A stretch of DNA of 5,712 nucleotides from Thiomicrospira sp. UBA5634 (GTDB taxonomy: Bacteria; Pseudomonadota; Gammaproteobacteria; Thiomicrospirales; Thiomicrospiraceae), in NCBI GenBank assembly GCA_002421475.1, contig DIJW01000022.1, positions 1 to 5,712 of the forward strand, given 5' to 3'. The notes under the pieces are model-generated. The model was not told the DNA's origin and searched no databases. It worked only from the letters and a program-made list of their open reading frames with translations. The translations under genes were made by a program, and so were the position numbers. Within the stretch, counting starts at the first letter, position 1; every line of letters begins with the position of its first letter. Of this stretch, positions 1 through 5,550 are shown in pieces.

Positions 1-19
1 ACTTTAGTCCGACAACAAC

Positions 20-556
20 TTAACCTAGCAAAAACGGCAAAGCCAAATCCCGTTCCGACACGATTAGCTCTGACTTTGGCAAGCGCCAATCAATGCCTAA
101 ACGCGGATCATCAAATCGAATGCCGCTTTCATGCTCCGGCGCATAATACGCATCCACTTTATAACTAACGCGTGCAAATTCGCTCAGCACCACAAAACCA
201 TGTGCAAACCCTTTCGGAATAAATACCAGCTCAGAAGAGTCGGCCGACAACTCCATCGACACATGCTGCCCAAAAGTCGCGCTGTCCGCGCGCAAATCGA
301 CCGCGACATCCAAAATCCGACCCTGCAACACCCGAATCAACTTAGCCTGCGCAAACGATCCCTGCTGATAATGTAAACCGCGCAATACCCCAAACCGCGA
401 ACCCGATTCATTTTCTTGCACAAAATGCACGTCATAGCCCAGAACATCACTCAACGCCGATTCACGCAAAGTTTCCATAAAAAAACCACGCGCGTCCTCA
501 AACTTACGTGGTTTCATTAAAAATACATCTTTTATCGGCTGTTCAATAAACTGCAT
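20..556 (-). CDS. rfbC: dTDP-4-dehydrorhamnose 3,5-epimerase (RmlC)
   Basis: This is a complete 178-residue RmlC, close to the usual length of about 180. The family is a cytosolic cupin dimer that epimerises C3 and C5 of dTDP-4-keto-6-deoxyglucose in the third-to-last part of dTDP-L-rhamnose synthesis. Visible landmarks are RGLHYQ with the catalytic base His62, Lys72 in the following strand, IPKGFAHGF at 113-121, the tyrosine-rich DAYYAPEHE at 135-143, the FDDPRLGIDW segment at 148-157, and LIVSERD ending at Asp170, the expected partner of His62. The start is ATG, preceded by an AGGA about 9 nt upstream. It is the last gene in transcription order here; rmlA, rmlB and rmlD are not in the window. 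No convincing promoter is visible in the 24 nt between the start and the upstream repeat, so it is probably read from the dehydratase transcript. The identification is very firm. Confidence 0.95.
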   Translation of the reverse strand: MQFIEQPIKDVFLMKPRKFEDARGFFMETLRESALSDVLGYDVHFVQENESGSRFGVLRGLHYQQGSFAQAKLIRVLQGRILDVAVDLRADSATFGQHVSMELSADSSELVFIPKGFAHGFVVLSEFARVSYKVDAYYAPEHESGIRFDDPRLGIDWRLPKSELIVSERDLALPFLLG

Positions 557-579
557 AAAAACTTATCCTAAATACGATC

Positions 580-682
580 TGTCATCCTGAGCAACGCGAA
601 GGATCTCCAGCCGACCGTACAAACCCCTCACAAGATTCAGCCTTCGCTGACTTCGTTGCTTCGGCTTCGCCTCAGAATGACA
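580..682 (-). repeat. Intergenic inverted-repeat element, copy 1 (complete)
   Basis: This is a 103-bp element bounded by imperfect 12-bp terminal inverted repeats, TGTCATCCTGAG on the left and CTCAGAATGACA on the right (plus strand). An inner pair, GCGAAG against CTTCGC, could extend the stem. It fills most of the gap between the dehydratase stop at 694 and rfbC, beginning 11 nt after that stop. It aligns along its whole length with copy 2 at 2707-2807, sharing for example CTCACAAGATTCAG in the centre. There is no T-run after the hairpin on the minus strand, so it does not look like an ordinary intrinsic terminator. It has no coding capacity; a non-autonomous miniature element or a REP-like repeat are both possible. 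Confidence 0.85.
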
Positions 683-693
683 ACGAAACCCAT

Positions 694-2613
694 TTAATTG
701 ACAAGTTTCATTAAGGTTTTTGGGGCGTGTTTTTCTTGCTCATACAAATAATCCACAATACCGGAACTATGGCTAAACCCTGATACCAATTGCGTTAATT
801 GCCCCATAACCGCGTCATAATCATAACGGTTCAAATTGGCCTCAATCTGAATAAACTCAGCCATCAACTCGTCATAAGGCACAAACTCCTCATGCGCTTT
901 CATAATACGCGGATGATCCGTTCCATCCACATTATCGCCAATCAATAACTCTTCATACAGTTTCTCGCCCGGACGCAACCCGGTATATTGAATCTCGATA
1001 TCACCATTCCCGGCTTCATCCATCACCTCTAAACCGGACAACTTAATCACCCGACGCGCCAGCTGATCAATCTTAACCGGCTCACCCATATCCAGCACAA
1101 ACACATCGCCGCCAACGCCCATCGAACCGGCTTGAATAACCAAAGAAGCCGCTTCCGGAATCGTCATAAAATAACGCGTAATTTCTTTATGCGTCACCGT
1201 TACAGGCCCACCTGCCGCAATCTGCTTTCTAAATAACGGAATCACCGATCCGGACGAACCCAGCACATTACCAAAACGCACCATCACAAAACGTGTGCTC
1301 GTAAACTCAACTTGCAACGCTTGCAACGCCATTTCCGCCAAGCGTTTACTCGCCCCCATTACATTGGTAGGACGCACCGCCTTATCGGTTGAAATCAATA
1401 CAAAGTTTTTAACTCCGCACTCCGCCGCCACTTTAGCTGCCACATGCGTGCCAATTGCATTATTAAACAAACCTTCCTGAATATTGTGCTCTACAATCGG
1501 CACATGCTTATAAGCCGCCGCATGATAAACCGTATCAACACGATAATGGGCATAAACTCGGCGCAATTTAGCTTCATCCAGCACACTACCCAACAACGCA
1601 ATTAATTTTGTATCGCCTAAGTCAGGCGAACGCGTCAACTCATGTTCAATGTTATATAACGCAAACTCACTCATTTCATACAACACCAACACTTTCGGCT
1701 GATGCTTTAAAACCTGACGACACAATTCTGAACCAATCGAACCACCGGCACCGCTAATCAACACTGCCTGATCCGTGATACAACGTTTAAGTAAACACTC
1801 CACCGGCGCCACACTGTCACGCCCAAGCAAATCTTCGATTTCCACTTCACGGATGTCAGAAAACGACACTTTTCCCGACACGATTTCCGCCATGCCGGGC
1901 AAAGTCAACACCTTCACCGGAAAAGGCTCTAACCACTCTAAAATCGACTTTCTACGTGACGCACTCAATGACGGTATCGCTAAAAAAACCTCGCTCACCC
2001 CATAATGCGCAATCAACCGATTTAAATCATCGCGAGCAAACACCCGCGCCGAACCGATTTCATGATGATGCAATGCCTTATCATCATCAATAAAGCCAAC
2101 CACTTTTAAACCCGGCATGCGAACCATCGCATTTAACAGCTGCTGTCCCGAAGATCCGGCGCCAAATATCAGTACCCGTTTGCGCCCTGCTTCACCTTTT
2201 ATACCTTCAGACAATAACCAACGCATCGACAATCGAGTCAGCGCAATAAATAACAACGCCAATAACCATGTAATCACAATCGCCGAACGCGGAAACTTCA
2301 AATCCAACATAAAAATGGCCGTTGCCCATAACAGCACAACCAGCGAGACGGCACCAAAAACGGTGAACGCAAATTGAAAGCCGATATAACGAATAACCGC
2401 GCGATACAAGCCTTGCTGAATAAAAACAGGGATCGCCAAAGCCGGCAACAACAAAATAGCGGCTAAATACGGCGTAATAGAAAACTGGGCATAACCAAAA
2501 CGTAACCAGATCGCAAAAACTGCTACCAACAATAAACCAACAACATCAATACCGACCGAAACAAGGCGCTTCTGCAATCTTGGCAATTCGACCAAACGAC
2601 GAACAATCTTCAT
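694..2613 (-). CDS. UDP-N-acetylhexosamine 4,6-dehydratase, membrane-bound (WbpM/FlaA1/CapD class)
   Basis: This long-form nucleoside-sugar dehydratase has 639 residues from the ATG at 2613. The N-terminal part has four hydrophobic segments (about 17-39, 46-65, 77-101, 105-126) that anchor it in the inner membrane. A first Rossmann-like domain follows, with GAGSSGQQ at 151-158. The catalytic short-chain-dehydrogenase domain has the NAD-binding GAGGSIGSEL at 288-297, HAAAYKHVP at 364-372, STDKAV at 408-413, the Met419-xxx-Lys423 pair that replaces the usual Tyr-xxx-Lys, RFGNVLGSSG at 446-455 and LRPGEKLYEELL at 546-557. The family converts UDP-GlcNAc to UDP-4-keto-6-deoxy-GlcNAc for QuiNAc, FucNAc or bacillosamine synthesis. 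An in-frame TTG at 2634 would add seven residues, but it lies only about 3 nt from the predicted transcription start and has no ribosome site, so ATG is preferred. The gene sits between hipA and rfbC, with a repeat element on each side. Whether to name it wbpM, capD or pglF cannot be settled from sequence. Confidence 0.93.
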   Translation of the reverse strand: MKIVRRLVELPRLQKRLVSVGIDVVGLLLVAVFAIWLRFGYAQFSITPYLAAILLLPALAIPVFIQQGLYRAVIRYIGFQFAFTVFGAVSLVVLLWATAIFMLDLKFPRSAIVITWLLALLFIALTRLSMRWLLSEGIKGEAGRKRVLIFGAGSSGQQLLNAMVRMPGLKVVGFIDDDKALHHHEIGSARVFARDDLNRLIAHYGVSEVFLAIPSLSASRRKSILEWLEPFPVKVLTLPGMAEIVSGKVSFSDIREVEIEDLLGRDSVAPVECLLKRCITDQAVLISGAGGSIGSELCRQVLKHQPKVLVLYEMSEFALYNIEHELTRSPDLGDTKLIALLGSVLDEAKLRRVYAHYRVDTVYHAAAYKHVPIVEHNIQEGLFNNAIGTHVAAKVAAECGVKNFVLISTDKAVRPTNVMGASKRLAEMALQALQVEFTSTRFVMVRFGNVLGSSGSVIPLFRKQIAAGGPVTVTHKEITRYFMTIPEAASLVIQAGSMGVGGDVFVLDMGEPVKIDQLARRVIKLSGLEVMDEAGNGDIEIQYTGLRPGEKLYEELLIGDNVDGTDHPRIMKAHEEFVPYDELMAEFIQIEANLNRYDYDAVMGQLTQLVSGFSHSSGIVDYLYEQEKHAPKTLMKLVN

Positions 2614-2643
2614 AATTTTTTCTATCCGGATCAATTAGCCGAA

Positions 2644-2652
2644 ATTATAACA
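2644..2652 (-). promoter_or_regulatory. Extended -10 promoter for the dehydratase gene
   Basis: The minus strand reads TGTTATAAT, a perfect extended -10 (TGn plus TATAAT). The sequence 16-18 nt upstream holds no good -35 hexamer, as is typical of extended -10 promoters. Transcription would begin near 2637, giving a leader of about 24 nt to the ATG at 2613. The promoter lies between repeat copy 2 and the gene, so the dehydratase and rfbC can be expressed independently of hipBA. Confidence 0.6.
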
Positions 2653-2706
2653 CCAGGCCTAGTTGTTCGCTTAAACACAGCGCTTGTAATCCCATGCACA
2701 CTTCAC

Positions 2707-2807
2707 TGTCATCCTGAGCAACGCGAGGATATCCAACCAACTGTACAAAACCTCACAAGATTCAGGCTACGCACTAATTTTGTTGCTTCACTTTGTTCAG
2801 AATGACA
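2707..2807 (-). repeat. Intergenic inverted-repeat element, copy 2 (complete)
   Basis: This 101-bp element has the same orientation and architecture as copy 1: it begins TGTCATCCTGAGCAACGCG and ends TTCAGAATGACA on the plus strand. It starts 8 nt downstream of the hipA stop codon. Compared with copy 1 it has scattered substitutions, mainly in the right half, and small indels, so the copies are related but not recent identical duplicates. It separates hipA from the dehydratase promoter. Confidence 0.85.
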
Positions 2808-2815
2808 CGGTGATT

Positions 2816-3973
2816 TTATCCTTCAGAAGCCATCAGCATCGCTAAATGCGACAAAACATGCCGCTTAATGGGTTCTTTTTCATATTCCAAACGCGCTTGC
2901 ACTTTTTGATGCACCAAGTCTAAAGCAGCTTGACACTCCTCATACAACGAACGTGCCTGTTTGTTGGTTAAATCACAACTTTCAACACCAAAACGAATTA
3001 AAAACTCTCGACTCCACCACTTTTTACTGCCCAATAAAGTCAAAGCGGCAATATCATTTTTTACATAAGCCGTCGTGCAGACTACATCATAAGCCGGTGC
3101 CAACCGAATTGAAGCCACATCCTCATAAATTAAACCAAAGTTTTTTAAGTGCGCATCGCCATTTTGTAAACGATTATTAAGCACCACCATTTTAAAATAT
3201 TGCTGCAACGAAGCCATGCGACTATCCGGCGAAGTAAACAACTTAATTGTTTTCGCAACCAGCTCATAGCTGCCGCTATATTTGTCGTCACGCTGCTTTG
3301 CTTGCAGCACACACATATCCTCAAAACCTAAAAAACGCCCACTTTCAGTAATATCAAATCGTTTCATTACAAAAAGCGTTTCATCATCCGATAAATAAAA
3401 CTCCGGAACATTTATGCCCGCTTCTTTCACGACTAACATACAAAAAAACTCATTCAACGCTAATTGCGGATAATCGTGCCCCCACGCTTTTACAATATAG
3501 TCGTCCAATTTTAACGTCGCTTTATTCTCAACCTGCACCAACACCTTGGGTTGCACACCACTTAATGGCGACCTTAGCGCAAAACGCGACACCAGTTCAT
3601 CAAAAAGATCAGGATATTGGGAGTGCAATAAATCATCTAACACCAAAGGTGATTCAGAACCGGTTGAAAACCCATAATTGAGACGCCCTCGAATACTCGG
3701 AGAAAGCAGACACAGCAAACCAAAATCATCGGTTTCTGTTAATTTTGAAAACTGTTTTTTAATGAGCGACAACAAATACCCTTCGGGTAAATGCATCTCA
3801 AAAACAGGAGGCAGTTTAGAATGAACGTACCCTTTCGCACGCACAGGCATCGTCAGTGAAATAAAGTCATCCGGTAGCGTCGTAGCATCATAACTAAAAA
3901 GAAACTCTGCGTTCTCTTTAAGCAAACGCCCAACTTTATTTTGATTGACGCGTACCGTAATAGGCTCAATCAC
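2816..3973 (-). CDS. hipA: HipA-family serine/threonine kinase toxin
   Basis: This 385-residue protein carries an N-terminal HipA_N-type domain (roughly 5-105) followed by a HipA_C kinase domain. Kinase signatures are the glycine-rich loop SGVQPK at 138-143, YIVKAW with Lys162, LNEFF at 173-177, VMKRFD at 202-207, NGDAHLKNFG at 271-280 with catalytic Asp273 and Asn278, and APAYD at 292-296 with the metal-binding Asp296. All key residues are present, so it looks active. The best-known relative, E. coli HipA (about 440 residues), phosphorylates glutamyl-tRNA synthetase and induces dormancy; the target here is unknown. Ser135 and Ser138 near the loop are candidate autophosphorylation sites. It starts with GTG and overlaps the hipB stop by 8 nt, which implies translational coupling. 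It is shorter than the E. coli enzyme but appears undamaged. Confidence 0.92.
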   Translation of the reverse strand: MIEPITVRVNQNKVGRLLKENAEFLFSYDATTLPDDFISLTMPVRAKGYVHSKLPPVFEMHLPEGYLLSLIKKQFSKLTETDDFGLLCLLSPSIRGRLNYGFSTGSESPLVLDDLLHSQYPDLFDELVSRFALRSPLSGVQPKVLVQVENKATLKLDDYIVKAWGHDYPQLALNEFFCMLVVKEAGINVPEFYLSDDETLFVMKRFDITESGRFLGFEDMCVLQAKQRDDKYSGSYELVAKTIKLFTSPDSRMASLQQYFKMVVLNNRLQNGDAHLKNFGLIYEDVASIRLAPAYDVVCTTAYVKNDIAALTLLGSKKWWSREFLIRFGVESCDLTNKQARSLYEECQAALDLVHQKVQARLEYEKEPIKRHVLSHLAMLMASEG

Positions 3974-4229
3974 TTATCAATTCCTCAAGCGTCGGCAAAC
4001 GATGCTTTTCCCGAATGCGAATTTCATAACCCAAATAATCCAAAATCTTAAGTACCTTGCGCACACCCACATCACCTGCGCGACCTGTCTCCAAACCGTT
4101 AATAGTCGCCCTAGAAACACCGATCGCATCAGCCATATGCTGCTGCGAAATTTTCTTTAGTGCTCTCAATTCAGTAATCTGTCCACCCAACTCTTTAAAA
4201 TCCACGCTACCGACCACCAAGTTGTACAA
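3966..4229 (-). CDS. hipB: HipB-like helix-turn-helix antitoxin and autorepressor
   Basis: This small Xre/Cro-type DNA-binding protein has up to 87 residues. The helix-turn-helix lies at about 28-50 (SQQHMADAIGVSRATINGLE then TGR), followed by the DVGVRKVLKILDYLGYEIRI segment that is common in HipB-like antitoxins and a short acidic tail LPTLEELISD. Such proteins bind HipA and repress their own operon. The start is uncertain. The longest reading begins at TTG 4229, just after an in-frame TAA and without a ribosome site. Other in-frame starts are TTG 4220, GTG 4217 and GTG 4205; the last has GGTGG 8 nt upstream and would give 79 residues. No ATG precedes the helix-turn-helix. It overlaps hipA by 8 nt, the standard antitoxin-first order. 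The family is firm, the start is not. Confidence 0.88.
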   Translation of the reverse strand: MYNLVVGSVDFKELGGQITELRALKKISQQHMADAIGVSRATINGLETGRAGDVGVRKVLKILDYLGYEIRIREKHRLPTLEELISD

Positions 4230-4272
4230 AATAATTTACAAGTTAAATAAAAAGGTGATGAAAGTAAAGTAT

Positions 4273-4300
4273 TTTATACAAGGATAGGAAGTTCCTACAA
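4273..4300 (-). promoter_or_regulatory. Candidate hipBA promoter
   Basis: The minus strand holds TTGTAG (4300-4295) as a weak -35 and TATAAA (4278-4273), a 5/6 match, as -10, separated by 16 nt. Transcription would start near 4266. This places a promoter between the sugar transferase and hipB, so the hip module need not depend on the polysaccharide operon. The palindrome at 4285-4297 lies between the two hexamers, which suits autorepression. It was recognised by eye only. Confidence 0.5.
4285..4297 (-). promoter_or_regulatory. Candidate HipB operator (inverted repeat)
   Basis: TAGGAA and TTCCTA form a perfect 6-bp inverted repeat around one central base. It overlaps the -35 edge and the spacer of the candidate hip promoter, where a bound dimer would block RNA polymerase. 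It does not match the E. coli HipB operator (TATCC-N8-GGATA). A second, weaker inverted repeat, GTAT-TTT-ATAC at 4269-4279, overlaps the -10 region. The operator role is inferred from position and symmetry. Confidence 0.45.
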
Positions 4301-4326
4301 AATTAACTATTATTATCCTGAGCCCC

Positions 4327-4357
4327 TGTCATCCTGAGCAACGCGAAGGGTCTCCAG
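4327..4357 (-). repeat. Intergenic inverted-repeat element, copy 3 (31-bp remnant)
   Basis: TGTCATCCTGAGCAACGCG followed by AAGGGTCTCCAG matches the first 31 bases of copy 1 with one change (GGG for GGA). The rest of the element, including the right terminal inverted repeat, is absent. The remnant ends 7 nt from the sugar transferase stop codon. A further fragment, ATCCTGAGC at 4315-4323, repeats part of its end 16 nt away, which may mark an older copy or a rearrangement boundary. It has the same orientation as copies 1 and 2. Confidence 0.75.
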
Positions 4358-4364
4358 TCAATCA

Positions 4365-4919
4365 TTAAGAATTCTTAATTCGATCACCGGCACCTTTGCC
4401 CAAAACTGTCATAAAAATGTATTTAAAATAATCCCGCACACACAGCGAAGCAATCATCTTCGCATCGGTTTCGGCCAACAACTTCGGGGTAGACATATCA
4501 ATCTCACTCACCTGCGCCAAACCCGTAATCCCTGGGCGAACCTTAAACACACCTAATTGTTCACGTGCCGCAGTCAAGTCGTCCTGATTAAACAGGCCTG
4601 GTCGTGGGCCAACCAAACTCATCTCACCTTTTAACACATTCCACAACTGCGGCAATTCATCCAGCTTGGTACGACGCAAAAACGCGCCAAACTTAGTAAT
4701 TGACGATGAACTCGCCAAATGAGTGGCTACTGAAGCCGTATCCCTCTTCATCGTGCGAAACTTCACCAAAATAAACGGCTTTTGATTGCGTCCTACCCGC
4801 TCCTGAAAAAACAACGGCGAGCCGGTATCGAACAACCCAATCACATACAACACCACCAACACCGGTAACCCCACCACCAGGCCTGCTAACGCAAACACAA
4901 AATCAAAAAACCGAATCAT
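4365..4919 (-). CDS. Small phosphoglycosyl transferase (PglC-type initiating sugar transferase)
   Basis: This bacterial sugar transferase domain protein (Bac_transf) has 184 residues, the size of minimal PglC-type enzymes without the extra transmembrane domain of WcaJ/WbaP. It transfers a sugar-1-phosphate from a UDP-sugar to undecaprenyl phosphate at the inner membrane, starting glycan assembly. Residues 1 to about 29 form the hydrophobic re-entrant helix with Pro19. KFRTM is at 53-57, the catalytic Asp87-Glu88 dyad lies in [24 protein letters not shown] is at 101-107 and [10 protein letters not shown] at 128-137. The ATG at 4919 is preferred because family members begin with a MxRxFD-like motif; a GTG at 4925 would add two residues. 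The start lies 25 nt past an intrinsic terminator stem, so expression must depend on read-through. The last codons form a perfect 16-bp palindrome (4364-4379), probably by chance. Confidence 0.92.
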   Translation of the reverse strand: MIRFFDFVFALAGLVVGLPVLVVLYVIGLFDTGSPLFFQERVGRNQKPFILVKFRTMKRDTASVATHLASSSSITKFGAFLRRTKLDELPQLWNVLKGEMSLVGPRPGLFNQDDLTAAREQLGVFKVRPGITGLAQVSEIDMSTPKLLAETDAKMIASLCVRDYFKYIFMTVLGKGAGDRIKNS

Positions 4920-4932
4920 AAACACCCAACCT

Positions 4933-4961
4933 AAAAATAAAAACGCCGGATAAAATCCGGC
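4933..4961 (-). terminator. Intrinsic terminator after the DUF4160-DUF2442 cassette
   Basis: Read on the minus strand, GCCGGAT-TTT-ATCCGGC forms a 7-bp perfect GC-rich stem with a three-base loop, followed by GTTTTTATTTTT. This is a good rho-independent terminator in the direction of transcription. It lies 36 nt after the DUF2442 stop and directly upstream of the sugar transferase ribosome site. On the plus strand the stem is not followed by a T-run, so it is unidirectional. Confidence 0.8.
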
Positions 4962-4997
4962 TATTCAAAAACAAAAAACCTAACAAATTAAACAACA

Positions 4998-5234
4998 CTA
5001 AGCAGCGACACTGTCCAAGTAGAGGGTTTCTGGTGCAATATCAATGTCATTTGGCCAACTTAAAGTGCCATATTCAATCCGAACTTGCTTGAAATAATGG
5101 TAATCCTGCAAAACCTCAAACGGCTTTTGATGGAAAATTTTCGACACGTCAAAAATCTTTCGCTCGTTATTCTCAAAAACCAACTTAACTTTATAATCCG
5201 ATAGTATTTCGAAATCGACGACATCCAACAACAT
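4998..5234 (-). CDS. DUF2442 domain protein
   Basis: This small cytosolic protein of 78 residues spans the whole DUF2442 fold. It opens with a beta-rich half (LLDVVDFEILSDYKVKLVFE), has a central segment around FDVSKIF, and ends with the family's typical pattern LSWPNDIDIAPETLYLDS. The molecular function is not established. Many DUF2442 genes sit next to a DUF4160 gene, as here, and a toxin-antitoxin-like role has been suspected for such pairs; that is inference, not shown by the sequence. The ATG at 5234 is chosen over an in-frame GTG at 5246 because a strong GGGAGGT site lies 4 nt upstream of the ATG and would be inside the longer reading frame. It starts 17 nt after the DUF4160 stop and is followed by an intrinsic terminator. 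Confidence 0.88.
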   Translation of the reverse strand: MLLDVVDFEILSDYKVKLVFENNERKIFDVSKIFHQKPFEVLQDYHYFKQVRIEYGTLSWPNDIDIAPETLYLDSVAA

Positions 5235-5238
5235 AAAA

Positions 5239-5243
5239 CCTCC
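5239..5243 (-). promoter_or_regulatory. Shine-Dalgarno site that fixes the DUF2442 start
   Basis: GGAGG on the minus strand lies 4 nt before the ATG at 5234. It rules against the longer in-frame GTG start at 5246, for which no ribosome site is visible. Confidence 0.8.
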
Positions 5244-5251
5244 CACCTAAT

Positions 5252-5521
5252 TTACTTCAAAGGGTCAATTTTATAAATCGGTTCCCCCTCAATCGCCAAA
5301 GCCCAATCCGCCATTAACTCATCCGCATGAATCTCGACCCAAGCTTGCACGAGACGCAACTGTTTTTTTGGAAAGTCACCATCTAACAACTCCCCATCTG
5401 GTATGGATATAACAGCCTTAGCGTCTTGGTAACGCACATGAATATGCGGCATGTTGTGCTGTTTATTATCTCTAAAAAACATCATCACCACAATGCCATA
5501 AAACATACTAATCGTAGGCAT
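5252..5521 (-). CDS. DUF4160 domain protein
   Basis: This 89-residue protein matches the DUF4160 pattern: an N-terminal MPTISMFYGIVVMMFFRDN (family form MPTI...G..f.f...), then HNMPHIHVRYQDAKAVISI with the conserved P-H-I/V-H-V core, a middle DGELLDGDFP, and a helical second half that includes LVQAWVEIHADELMADW and ends in EGEPIYKIDPL. The hydrophobic stretch near the start is too short and mixed to be a signal peptide. Its biochemical role is unknown. It is the first gene of a two-gene cassette with DUF2442, has an AGGAGG site 5 nt upstream of its ATG, and starts 29 nt after the end of the epimerase gene. No separate promoter is clear in that gap, so it may be transcribed with the epimerase. 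Confidence 0.88.
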   Translation of the reverse strand: MPTISMFYGIVVMMFFRDNKQHNMPHIHVRYQDAKAVISIPDGELLDGDFPKKQLRLVQAWVEIHADELMADWALAIEGEPIYKIDPLK

Positions 5522-5526
5522 TTAAA

Positions 5527-5532
5527 CCTCCT
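5527..5532 (-). promoter_or_regulatory. Consensus Shine-Dalgarno site of the DUF4160 gene
   Basis: A perfect AGGAGG on the minus strand lies 5 nt before the ATG at 5521. Together with the DUF2442 site it is markedly stronger than the ribosome sites of the neighbouring sugar genes, suggesting that the cassette carries its own translation signals. Confidence 0.8.
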
Positions 5533-5550
5533 GACATAACAATTAAAAAC

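Noticed and set aside
580..682. Repeat element as an intrinsic terminator or CRISPR unit
   Set aside because: No T-run follows the hairpin on the minus strand, and the copies are separated by whole genes rather than by short regular spacers.
131..2377. Plus-strand open frames inside rfbC and the dehydratase gene (131-376, 1295-1480, 1775-2005, 2117-2377)
   Set aside because: They lie antisense inside firmly identified genes, have no recognisable domain or ribosome site, and their compositions look like shadows of the coding strand.
2614..2634. Longer dehydratase start at TTG 2634
   Set aside because: The TTG has no ribosome site and lies next to the predicted transcription start; the ATG at 2613 matches the usual N-terminus of the family.
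2816..4229. Three-gene HipBST system with a separate HipS
   Set aside because: The N-terminal HipA domain is fused to the kinase in one frame, and only hipB precedes it, so this is a two-gene hipBA module.
2953..4287. Plus-strand open frames antisense to hipA and hipB (2953-3180, 3945-4160, 4057-4287)
   Set aside because: They are antisense to conserved coding sequence, with no family resemblance or translation signals.
4364..4379. Perfect 16-bp palindrome ATTAAGAATTCTTAAT as a regulatory site or terminator
   Set aside because: It is formed by the last codons and stop of the sugar transferase, is AT-rich, has no loop and no T-run; most likely chance.
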